From Paenibacillus sp. USDA918EY (GTDB lineage Bacteria > Bacillota > Bacilli > Paenibacillales > Paenibacillaceae): a stretch of DNA of 64,000 bases. Below the pieces are notes generated by a model, which worked only from the letters and a program-made list of their open reading frames with translations, had not been told where the DNA came from and made no database searches. The position numbers were made by a program, and so were the translations under genes. This document shows, in pieces, positions 9,040-15,962 of this stretch. The stretch's first letter is position 1. Every line of letters starts with the position of its first letter. Location: positions 62,001 to 126,000 of the forward strand of contig NZ_WTWY01000007.1 of the NCBI RefSeq assembly GCF_009870825.1. Reading direction: 5' to 3'.

Positions 9040-9190
9040 TAGATATCAGGATGCCAACTTTTAAACTCAATAAAACGCAATTCTGATACCGCAACAAAAC
9101 ATGACTCCCGGACGCTTATCCGCCTTTTTTCGGTAAAGAGCAGGCAGGCGTTTGGCTTCGGGAAGCAAAGAGCAAACGGGGTGAACCGGC

Positions 9191-9877
9191 ATGCGGCTCC
9201 TGGTAATAGAGGACGATAAGCATTTATCCGACACGATCTGCGCAACGACGCGGGATTTATACGAAACGGAGCAGGCGTTTGACGGCGAAGAAGGCCTGTA
9301 TCTGGCAGAGCAGAACATTTATGACGCCATCCTTTTGGATTTGATGATGCCGGGTCTCAGCGGCTACGAAGTGCTCGGACGGCTCCGGCAAAAAGGCATT
9401 CTGACGCCGGTGCTCATCCTCACGGCCAAGGACGGGATCGACGATAAAATCCGCGGCTTCAAGCAAGGCGCCGACGATTACCTCGTCAAGCCCTTCCACC
9501 GCGAAGAGCTGCTGCTGCGCCTGGAGGCGATTTTGCGGCGTTCGGTCGGCGGGTTCAAGCAGCATACGCTTCTGTTCAAAGAACTCAAGCTGAATTTGAA
9601 AAGCCGGGAGGTTCAGATCGGCGAAGACCTGATTGCGCTAAACGGCAAGCAGATCGATTTGCTTGAATATTTGATCAACAACAAAAACATCATTTTGACG
9701 AAAGAGCAAATTTTCGACCGCGTCTGGGGGATGGATTCCAGCACCACCAACACCGTCATCGAAGTATACATCAGCAATTTGCGCAAAAAATTCAAGCCTT
9801 TCGGTTACGACAAATACATCAAAACGATCCGGGGCATGGGCTACATGCTGTCCGAAAACGGAGACGACCATGAATAA
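9191..9877 (+). CDS. Response regulator, OmpR family, CiaR-like
   Basis: A 228-residue DNA-binding response regulator. The receiver domain (1-118) has the acidic pair EDD at 7-9, the phosphoacceptor Asp in AILLDLMMPG near residue 52, and K in DYLVKPFHREEL near 101; the winged helix (about 125-222) contains KEQIFDRVWGMDSSTTNTVIEVYISNLRKKF. The run FDGEEGLYLAEQNIYDAI closely resembles streptococcal CiaR, which responds to cell-wall and membrane stress. The ATG follows GGGGTGA. The gene overlaps the sensor kinase start by 8 bp, so the two are translationally coupled. CiaR-like naming is from remembered similarity and not proof of orthology. Confidence 0.92.
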   Translation: MRLLVIEDDKHLSDTICATTRDLYETEQAFDGEEGLYLAEQNIYDAILLDLMMPGLSGYEVLGRLRQKGILTPVLILTAKDGIDDKIRGFKQGADDYLVKPFHREELLLRLEAILRRSVGGFKQHTLLFKELKLNLKSREVQIGEDLIALNGKQIDLLEYLINNKNIILTKEQIFDRVWGMDSSTTNTVIEVYISNLRKKFKPFGYDKYIKTIRGMGYMLSENGDDHE

Positions 9878-11159
9878 AAACAAAGTCATCCGCAGCCAGC
9901 AGCTGCGGTTCATGGTCTATACGCTGATTGCCTTTACCATGTTGTTCGGCATTTTCGGAACGATCATTTTCGGTCAGATCAAAGCGACGCTGTACGCCAA
10001 AACCGATTCCGACCTGCTTGCGTCCAAAAGGATGCTCGAATCGGGCGGAGCCGCCGTGGAAGGCGGCAACGAGCCGTTCCCGGACAAATACGGCTTTATT
10101 CCCCGCTCCAAAGGCCGCTGGCCGCTTACACCGCGGGTCATTCCGCTTTTGTGGAGCGACGGGAAAATCGCCAACGCCCAGCAAATCGGATTTATCGTTT
10201 ACAATCATTATTTTAGCGACATGACCTTTAACCCCTCTACGATCGGCGTGATTTCCAACGTGACCGTTCAAGGCAAATACCATTTCCGGACCGTCTCCAT
10301 CCCCTACCCTGAGGCTGACGGAGCCTATGTCCAGCTGTTAATCAACGTGGATTCCGAGCAGAATTTGATCGACAACTTCAGGCGGATCATTATTTTATGC
10401 TCGGCGGTATTCATTTTCCTGTCGATCAGCGCGAGCTATATTTTGTCGCGGAAAATGATGAAACCGATCATCCGCTCCTGGGAGAAGCAGGTGGAATTCG
10501 TGGAAAACGCCTCGCATGAGCTGCGGACGCCGCTCACGATCATCCAGAACAAGCTGGAGCTGCTGCAGACGATGCCGGAGAAGCGGATCATCGACACGTT
10601 TGAAAATATCGCGCTCTCCCTCTCGGAAACCCGGCGGCTATCGCGCATGACGTCCGACCTGCTGACGCTGGCCAGGGCCGATTCCACCGAAACGCAGCTG
10701 GAGAAACAAACGATCGAGCTGGACGAATTCGTGGATAAGGTATGCAGTCCTTATAAGGAAATCGCGGAGCTGTCGGAGAAACGAATGTGGCTGAGCCTAA
10801 ACAGCGGAACCCGGCTGAACGCCGACCCGGGGCGGCTGCATCAGCTGCTGGTCATCCTGCTGGACAACGCCCTGAAATATACCGGCGAGCATGACAGCAT
10901 CGGCATCAGCACGTACGTCAAGGAAAACAAAACGTTCATCGAGGTCAGCGACACCGGCATCGGCATCAGTGAGGAAGGCCTCTCCCGCATCTTCGACCGC
11001 TTTTACCGCGAAGACCGGGCGCGCTCGCGCGAACAGGGCGGCTCCGGACTCGGCCTCTCCATCGCGCAGTGGATCGTTCACAGCCATCACGGCACGATCC
11101 AGGCGCTGCACAACGAGCCGAAAGGCGTCATATTCCGGATCCGGCTTCCGAAGCAGTAA
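9870..11159 (+). CDS. Sensor histidine kinase, CiaH-like
   Basis: A 429-residue membrane kinase partnered with the response regulator upstream (8-bp overlap). Two transmembrane helices (LRFMVYTLIAFTMLFGIFGTIIF near 12-34 and IIILCSAVFIFLSISASYIL near 172-191) enclose an extracellular sensor of about 140 residues. Cytoplasmic motifs are in order: H box NASHELRTPLTII (about 213-225, phosphoacceptor His), N box LLDNALKYT, G1 DTGIGISEEG, F box IFDRFYREDRARS and G2 GGSGLGLSIAQWI. No HAMP domain is evident. The signal is unknown. mprF, which protects against cationic peptides, lies convergent downstream, an attractive but unproven target. Confidence 0.93.
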   Translation: MNKNKVIRSQQLRFMVYTLIAFTMLFGIFGTIIFGQIKATLYAKTDSDLLASKRMLESGGAAVEGGNEPFPDKYGFIPRSKGRWPLTPRVIPLLWSDGKIANAQQIGFIVYNHYFSDMTFNPSTIGVISNVTVQGKYHFRTVSIPYPEADGAYVQLLINVDSEQNLIDNFRRIIILCSAVFIFLSISASYILSRKMMKPIIRSWEKQVEFVENASHELRTPLTIIQNKLELLQTMPEKRIIDTFENIALSLSETRRLSRMTSDLLTLARADSTETQLEKQTIELDEFVDKVCSPYKEIAELSEKRMWLSLNSGTRLNADPGRLHQLLVILLDNALKYTGEHDSIGISTYVKENKTFIEVSDTGIGISEEGLSRIFDRFYREDRARSREQGGSGLGLSIAQWIVHSHHGTIQALHNEPKGVIFRIRLPKQ

Positions 11160-11181
11160 TCTCTGGATCTTCGAATATCCT

Positions 11182-11227
11182 GCCGTCTGTTCCAGTTCTT
11201 TCCGAGCATGGAACAGGCGGCCTTTTA
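11182..11227 (+). terminator. Terminator of the two-component operon
   Basis: GCCGTCTGTTCC pairs with GGAACAGGCGGC along 12 bp with one wobble and is followed by CTTTT. Confidence 0.75.
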
Positions 11228-11279
11228 GCTTTGCCAAGTTTGCCTGGCGATCCTATTTCCCTGGCGGCCCAACAAATAA

Positions 11280-11330
11280 CCCCGCAAAGTGGGACCTATG
11301 GCTTCAAAGCCGATCAGGTACTTTGCGGGG
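11280..11330. other. Long structured hairpin of unknown role
   Basis: Perfect 11-bp outer stem CCCCGCAAAGT/ACTTTGCGGGG with inner helices ACCT/AGGT and GGCTT/AAGCC. No T-run follows on either strand, so it is not an ordinary terminator. It could be a structured RNA or an intergenic repeat. Confidence 0.6.
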
Positions 11331-11381
11331 ACACCGGAAATGATTAATGCTTTTAGATGAGGATTTTGCAAAATCTTGAGA

Positions 11382-11426
11382 TAAGAAAAACGTCTATCGA
11401 CGTATTTTCCTGGAAGACAGACCGCG
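11382..11426. repeat. Dispersed 45-bp intergenic repeat, copy A
   Basis: 41 of 45 bases match copy B at 54781-54825. It contains the hairpin ACGTC-TATC-GACGT and ends in GAAGACAGACCGCG. The palindrome GGATTTTGCAAAATC lies just upstream (11361-11375). Confidence 0.8.
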
Positions 11427-11518
11427 AATCCCGTCCGTAGCAATAAGGATCAGAAGGTTTCACGGTCTGCGTGCGGACAGCCGTCCTGACGAGTGCCGGA
11501 ATCTGCCGCGGGGGCGCT

Positions 11519-14167
11519 TCATCGCTTTCCGCCTTCCCGCACTCTTCTCGACACCAGTCTAACCAGATCGACGGTGAGCACCGGCAGCGACACCCAGTTG
11601 GGGTAGGCCAGGAAACGCGGTTCCCATTCGGGGGCGAATTTTTCTTTGTATCTCCGCAGCCCTTTGAACCCGTACCAGTGCCCGCCGTATTGGAAGACGA
11701 GCGCGGCAAGCCTTTCCTCGCGCAGGGCGCTTTTGCTTTCTCCGACGCTGGAGAGCGGCGCGTTGCCGAGGTTGAAGATTTGATACCCCCGCTCCTTGCA
11801 CCATTCCAGCAGCTTTATAAAAAGGTAATCCATCGTACCGTTCGGTGTGCCGCTGCGGTGCCGCATCAAGTCGATCGACATCGTGCGGCCTTCGTCATAC
11901 CCCGGAGCAAGCGAAGCGAACGCCAGGATGAGCCCCTGCGGGTTTTTCAGGAGCGCGACCGGAGCCTCCTCCAAATAGATACGATCGAACCAGCCAAGCG
12001 AAAAGCCTTTTTCCCGCCTTCCCCGGATCCACTCATCCGATACGGTCTTGAGTTCTGCAAACAACGCATCGGCAAAAGGCGGCGTTACCACTTCAAAAAG
12101 ATAGCCTTCGCGCTCAAAGCGGTTGCGGACGCTGCGCAGATCGGCCGCTTTTTTGCCGCTGAGCGTGAAGTTTTCCAAATGAACCAACGCTTCTTCTCCC
12201 AGCTTGAAAAAACGGTAGCCGTATTCATGATAGATGGGCAGAAACTCGGGTGTCGCCTGATAAAACACGACGGACATGGCGTATTCATCGGCATATTGCT
12301 GGAATTCGGCGATCGCGTCCGGCACCAGCTTCGTGGGACCAAGCGGATCGCCAAGCACCACCAGTTTGTCCCTGGCCCTGGCATAGGGAATCAGCACCTG
12401 ATCCTCCCGGGCCCAAAAAAAGCTTTTGTCTCCCGTAAACAGCATATGGGTGAGCAAATTGCCGTGGTGATCCTGAAGGAACAGCCGCAGCTTCCGAAGG
12501 TCCTCCGGCCCGGCTCCGGCCGCCATGCGCCGGTTCGGACGCAGCAGCAGCAGCATCGTAAGCAGCAGCCATGCGCCGGCCAATCCGATGCAAGCGGTCA
12601 TCGCATAAGGTTTCGGTCCGAACATCCAATGGATGCGGTCCGCCGTCGGAAGATGCCGAAGCCACCCGTGGTGGACATGGCTTCCGATCCAGAAATACAG
12701 AACAGCGATAATCGCGGACAACACGTACCACATCAAGTAGCTCCGAACGTCGATGGCGGCGCCTTTGCGGTAAAATCTCGATCGGGCCAGCCAAAGCGTG
12801 ACGCCGACGATGAGCAGAAAAATCGCCTCCTCGAAATCAAACGCCTTGGTAAACGTGAAAATCGCTCCGGCAAGCAGCAAAATGCCCGTCCAGACGTAGG
12901 CCCGGCGAATCCGCAGCGAGATGCCGCGCGAAAGAATGATCAGCATGAAACCGATGATGACCGACAGCAGGTGGGAAATCCGCATGATCGGCATCGACAG
13001 GATTTCCTCCGACAGCTTAAGCCGGTACAGCAATCCCGGGGTCGCCGCCGACAGCAGCAGGACGATGCCGCTTATAAACACAAGCTTGCCTAGCGCCCAT
13101 GCGCCCAGATCGCTGAGGAAGCGGAACTGGCCCGGCCAGCGCCACAGCCGCTGCCAGGCGTTCAAAGGCAGCTCCGTGGCCGGGTCCGCGCTCTCCCCGG
13201 CGCGCTTGGCCGCGCTGCCCAGCTCGAAGGCGGAGAGGATCAAGCCGATGAGCCACGGCACGATATAATAAAAGAGCCGGAACAAAACGAGCACCGCCAT
13301 CGCCCGGCCGGATGGAAAACCCATCTGCTCCAGCCCGAGCAGCACCGTCAAATCGAACGCGCCGATGCCGCCCGGCGCCATGCTTAAAATGCCGGCGATC
13401 GCGGCAACCGAATACATGCCGATCACGTCCCGAAAGGCTACGTCATGCAGAACGCTGGCGGTAATCAGCCAGAAGGTGACGCCGGCGCAGGCCCATTCCA
13501 GAAACGAAGCGCTGAGCGATACGCCGACGGTCGTCCACGGCGTTCTCCCCTCGCCGCGGTTAAACCATTTCGCAAACAGCGTGGACCGCTGCATCAAAAC
13601 AAACAAGGGCAAATACAGCGCCATTCCCCACACGGCGAAAACAAGCCATCGATGCTCCTGCAGCAGTCCGCCCACGGTAAACCATCCGAAGATGATCCCC
13701 CAGGAAAGGATCGACAGCCCCGTCACAACGACCGGGGAAAGGAACACGACGGCGGAAGCCATCAATGCAGGCGAAATCCCGCTTCTTTTATAAAGGATCG
13801 TTCGAAGGCCCGCTCCCGTCAATCCGGCGAATCCGATAATGTTGTTGAAGGTATTGGCGATCCACGCATACCGAAAGGTGCTCCAAACCCCTACCTTTAA
13901 CCGGAAATGGCGGCGGATCATGAAATCGTAAAGGCTCATCACCGCCACGGAAAAAAGGGCAAACAGGAAAATTTCCGCGACCGAGGAGGCAGGCAGCCTG
14001 CGCAGCTCGCCAATTGTTCGGCCAAAGGAAATCTGGCGCAGCTCCCGCTGGCCTTCCCAGTATACGAACCCGATCACGGCGATCGGGATCAGCAGGCGAA
14101 CCGCCTTGATCCGGTATATAGAAGCCAGAATGCGGAAGATTCTGTACCGCTCCAGCTTTTCCTTCAT
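11519..14167 (-). CDS. mprF: Phosphatidylglycerol lysyltransferase / flippase
   Basis: An 882-residue bifunctional membrane protein that adds lysine from Lys-tRNA to phosphatidylglycerol and flips the product to the outer leaflet, lowering the negative surface charge and the binding of cationic peptides. The first 530 residues form a flippase with about thirteen to fourteen membrane segments (APGGIGAFDLTVLLGLEQMGFP is typical). The soluble synthase follows from about residue 545, with FFWAREDQVLIPYARARDKLVVLGDPLGP and the C-terminal GTPNGTMDYLFIKLLEWCKERGYQIFNLGNAPLSSVG. Length fits the 840-880 residue family. AAAGGG precedes the ATG at 14165-14167, preferred over a GTG three codons upstream. 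It is convergent with a CiaRH-like system that may respond to the same stress. Confidence 0.95.
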   Translation of the reverse strand: MKEKLERYRIFRILASIYRIKAVRLLIPIAVIGFVYWEGQRELRQISFGRTIGELRRLPASSVAEIFLFALFSVAVMSLYDFMIRRHFRLKVGVWSTFRYAWIANTFNNIIGFAGLTGAGLRTILYKRSGISPALMASAVVFLSPVVVTGLSILSWGIIFGWFTVGGLLQEHRWLVFAVWGMALYLPLFVLMQRSTLFAKWFNRGEGRTPWTTVGVSLSASFLEWACAGVTFWLITASVLHDVAFRDVIGMYSVAAIAGILSMAPGGIGAFDLTVLLGLEQMGFPSGRAMAVLVLFRLFYYIVPWLIGLILSAFELGSAAKRAGESADPATELPLNAWQRLWRWPGQFRFLSDLGAWALGKLVFISGIVLLLSAATPGLLYRLKLSEEILSMPIMRISHLLSVIIGFMLIILSRGISLRIRRAYVWTGILLLAGAIFTFTKAFDFEEAIFLLIVGVTLWLARSRFYRKGAAIDVRSYLMWYVLSAIIAVLYFWIGSHVHHGWLRHLPTADRIHWMFGPKPYAMTACIGLAGAWLLLTMLLLLRPNRRMAAGAGPEDLRKLRLFLQDHHGNLLTHMLFTGDKSFFWAREDQVLIPYARARDKLVVLGDPLGPTKLVPDAIAEFQQYADEYAMSVVFYQATPEFLPIYHEYGYRFFKLGEEALVHLENFTLSGKKAADLRSVRNRFEREGYLFEVVTPPFADALFAELKTVSDEWIRGRREKGFSLGWFDRIYLEEAPVALLKNPQGLILAFASLAPGYDEGRTMSIDLMRHRSGTPNGTMDYLFIKLLEWCKERGYQIFNLGNAPLSSVGESKSALREERLAALVFQYGGHWYGFKGLRRYKEKFAPEWEPRFLAYPNWVSLPVLTVDLVRLVSRRVREGGKR

Positions 14168-14269
14168 ATCAAGCACCCTTTCACTTGAAAAGATTGGAAT
14201 TCCAGTCCCCTCCTATCCTAACATAAAGCCTGTCCGATACAAATATTTGGTCATTTTTCGGAATGGATA

Positions 14270-14297
14270 TTTACATTTCTATAAAAATAGATATAAT
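14270..14297 (+). promoter_or_regulatory. Promoter of arsR (14.3 kb), leaderless
   Basis: TTTACA, 16 bp, TATAAT. The -10 box ends 7 bp before the ATG at 14305, so the transcript should start at or next to the start codon. Confidence 0.75.
14274..14295. promoter_or_regulatory. ArsR operator 1 (overlaps arsR promoter)
   Basis: A 22-bp sequence, with core ATTTCTAT-aaa-ATAGATAT, that recurs exactly in inverted orientation at 14678-14699. It covers the spacer and the start of the -10 box of the arsR promoter. Confidence 0.85.
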
Positions 14298-14304
14298 AAG
14301 ACCC

Positions 14305-14616
14305 ATGGATATATTATTAACGATCAAAGCATTGTCAAACGAAACCCGGTTCAACATTTTGGAATGGCTGAAGCATCCGGAAGAGCATTTTGGACCCCAG
14401 GAGCATATGCCGGCATCCTGCGATTTTAAAGGCGGCATTTGCGTCGGTTCGATTTCGGCGAAAACGGGGCTGGCCCAATCGGTGGTTTCGGGTTATCTCG
14501 TCAAATTGCAGAAGGCAGGCTTGCTGGAATCCCGCCGCGCGGGACAGTGGACTTATTACAGACGCAATGAGGAGGGAATAAGCCGCTTTATCGAACAACT
14601 CAAGAAAGAGCTTTAG
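14305..14616 (+). CDS. ArsR-family repressor paired with an Old Yellow Enzyme gene
   Basis: A 103-residue winged-helix regulator: MDILLTIKALSNETRFNILEWL at the N-terminus is typical of ArsR proteins, the recognition helix lies in ISAKTGLAQSVVSGYLVKLQKAGLL (about 50-74), and QWTYYRRNEEG is the wing. An insertion carries two cysteines, C39 and C46 (SCDFKGGIC), which could sense electrophiles or metals. The reading frame opens 14 codons earlier, but those codons overlap the promoter and operator; ATG 14305 is the likely start. It has no ribosome site and the promoter predicts a leaderless message. The same 22-bp operator lies before the downstream reductase gene. Confidence 0.88.
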   Translation: MDILLTIKALSNETRFNILEWLKHPEEHFGPQEHMPASCDFKGGICVGSISAKTGLAQSVVSGYLVKLQKAGLLESRRAGQWTYYRRNEEGISRFIEQLKKEL

Positions 14617-14677
14617 GCTTAAGAGCTTTCATAATCATGGTCTGCCGCTAAGCATAAAGCTCCTTCTTTTGATCTTA

Positions 14678-14699
14678 TATATCTATTTTTATAGAAATG
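14678..14699. promoter_or_regulatory. ArsR operator 2 (upstream of Old Yellow Enzyme gene)
   Basis: Exact inverted copy of the 22-bp sequence at 14274-14295, ending 37 bp before the reductase ATG. TTGATC at 14669-14674 may be the -35 box, placing the operator over the promoter. Confidence 0.85.
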
Positions 14700-14736
14700 C
14701 AGAAAAATAAAACCTAAACTTGGGAGGATACCATAC

Positions 14737-15861
14737 ATGAGCAATCAGCAGCAAAACGTCCGTTCTACCGCATCTCTATTTGAGCCCTACACGTTGGGCG
14801 GCCTGACGATTCCGACGCGTGTCGTCATGGCGCCGATGACCCGCAGCTTCTCGCCGAACGGCGTGCCCGGTCCGGATGTGGCCGCTTATTACCGCCGCCG
14901 TGCCGAAAATGGCGTCGGCCTCATCATTACCGAAGGCACGCTTATCGACCACCCGGCAGCTACCGACGACCCGAACGTGCCGAACTTCCACGGCGAAGCG
15001 GCGCTGAACGGCTGGGCTGAAGTTGTCAGACAGGTCCATGAAGCCGGCGGCAAAATTATGCCGCAAATCTGGCACATCGGCATGACGCGCCCCGTTGGCG
15101 CCCAGCCAAACCCCGAGGCGCTGCCGATTGGTCCATCCGGACTCGACTTGAACGGCAACCCCGTAACCGAGCCGATGACGCAAGCGGAAATCAAGCGCGT
15201 CATTCAGGCTTATGCCGATGCGGCTGCGAACGCAAAACGAATCGGCTTTGACGGCGTGGAAATCCACGGCGCCCACGGATACCTGATCGACCAGTTCCTG
15301 TGGGAAAGAACCAATCGGCGTACCGACGAGTACGGCGGCGACATGATGAAGCGCGCCCGCTTTGCCATCGAAGTCGTGGCAGCCGTTCGCGCCGCGGTGG
15401 GACCGGACTTCCCGGTCGCCATCCGCCTCTCCCAGTGGAAGACGACCCATTACGACGCAAAGCTGGCGGACACGCCGGAGAAATTGGAACAGCTGCTGAC
15501 CGCCTTGTCCGAAGCCGGCGTCGATATTTTCCACTGCTCGACGCGACGCTTCTGGGAACCGGAATTTGCAGGCTCTGACCTCAACTTCGCCGGATGGGCC
15601 AAAAAACTGACCGGCAAAACGGTAATTACCGTCGGTTCCGTCGGCCTGGACGAAGCGTTCACCAGCCTTTTCACCGAAGGCAAAGGCGCCGGCAAAAAGG
15701 ACATCGACGAACTGCTGAAACGACTGGAGGACCAGGAATTCGACCTTGTAGCCGTCGGACGGGCGCTTCTGGCCGATCCCGAATGGGCTGCCAAAGTCCG
15801 CGAAGGACGTTTCGACGAGCTTAAGGCGTTTACGCCGGAAGCGTTAAAAACACTGGTTTAA
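14737..15861 (+). CDS. NADH:flavin oxidoreductase, Old Yellow Enzyme family
   Basis: A 374-residue FMN-dependent TIM-barrel reductase of the OYE/NemA type; such enzymes reduce alpha,beta-unsaturated carbonyls, nitro compounds and similar electrophiles with NAD(P)H. Motifs include LTIPTRVVMAPMTRS (FMN contact, about 22-36), IWHIGMTRP, IHGAHGYLIDQFLWERTNRRTDEYGG (about 172-197, holding the HxxH substrate-binding pair) and the phosphate-binding end VAVGRALLADPEWAAKVREG. Length is typical (about 360-375). GGGAGGATACCATAC gives a good ribosome site. It lies 120 bp after the ArsR gene and has its own copy of the operator, so induction by a toxic electrophile through loss of ArsR binding is likely. 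Confidence 0.94.
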   Translation: MSNQQQNVRSTASLFEPYTLGGLTIPTRVVMAPMTRSFSPNGVPGPDVAAYYRRRAENGVGLIITEGTLIDHPAATDDPNVPNFHGEAALNGWAEVVRQVHEAGGKIMPQIWHIGMTRPVGAQPNPEALPIGPSGLDLNGNPVTEPMTQAEIKRVIQAYADAAANAKRIGFDGVEIHGAHGYLIDQFLWERTNRRTDEYGGDMMKRARFAIEVVAAVRAAVGPDFPVAIRLSQWKTTHYDAKLADTPEKLEQLLTALSEAGVDIFHCSTRRFWEPEFAGSDLNFAGWAKKLTGKTVITVGSVGLDEAFTSLFTEGKGAGKKDIDELLKRLEDQEFDLVAVGRALLADPEWAAKVREGRFDELKAFTPEALKTLV

Positions 15862-15911
15862 GGCAGCCCGCTCCCCCTCTGAGGCATCGCCTTAAACCTT
15901 GACATAGATTA

Positions 15912-15948
15912 AGAACCGGAAAGAGCCGAGGCTCCTTCCGGTTCTTTT
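15912..15948 (+). terminator. Terminator of the Old Yellow Enzyme gene
   Basis: AGAACCGGAA pairs with TTCCGGTTCT with inner GAGCC/GCTC helix, followed by TTTTGCTTTTT. Confidence 0.88.
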
Positions 15949-15962
15949 GCTTTTTGCCTTCC

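Larger units (their letters stand above)
11160..11518. other. 359-bp convergent intergenic region rich in hairpins
   Basis: Holds, from left to right, the kinase terminator (11182-11227), a long imperfect hairpin (11280-11330), the palindrome GGATTTTGCAAAATC (11361-11375) and a 45-bp dispersed repeat (11382-11426). No ORF of note. Confidence 0.7.

Noticed and set aside
7634..9097. 487-codon minus-strand frame opposite the MFS gene
   Set aside because: Antisense shadow, rich in His, Gln, Asp and Glu, with no motif or start signal.
11471..13093. 540-codon plus-strand open frame opposite mprF
   Set aside because: It is antisense to a well-supported mprF frame, its product is arginine- and glutamine-rich without any family look, and it has no ribosome site. 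High-GC codon use opens such shadows.
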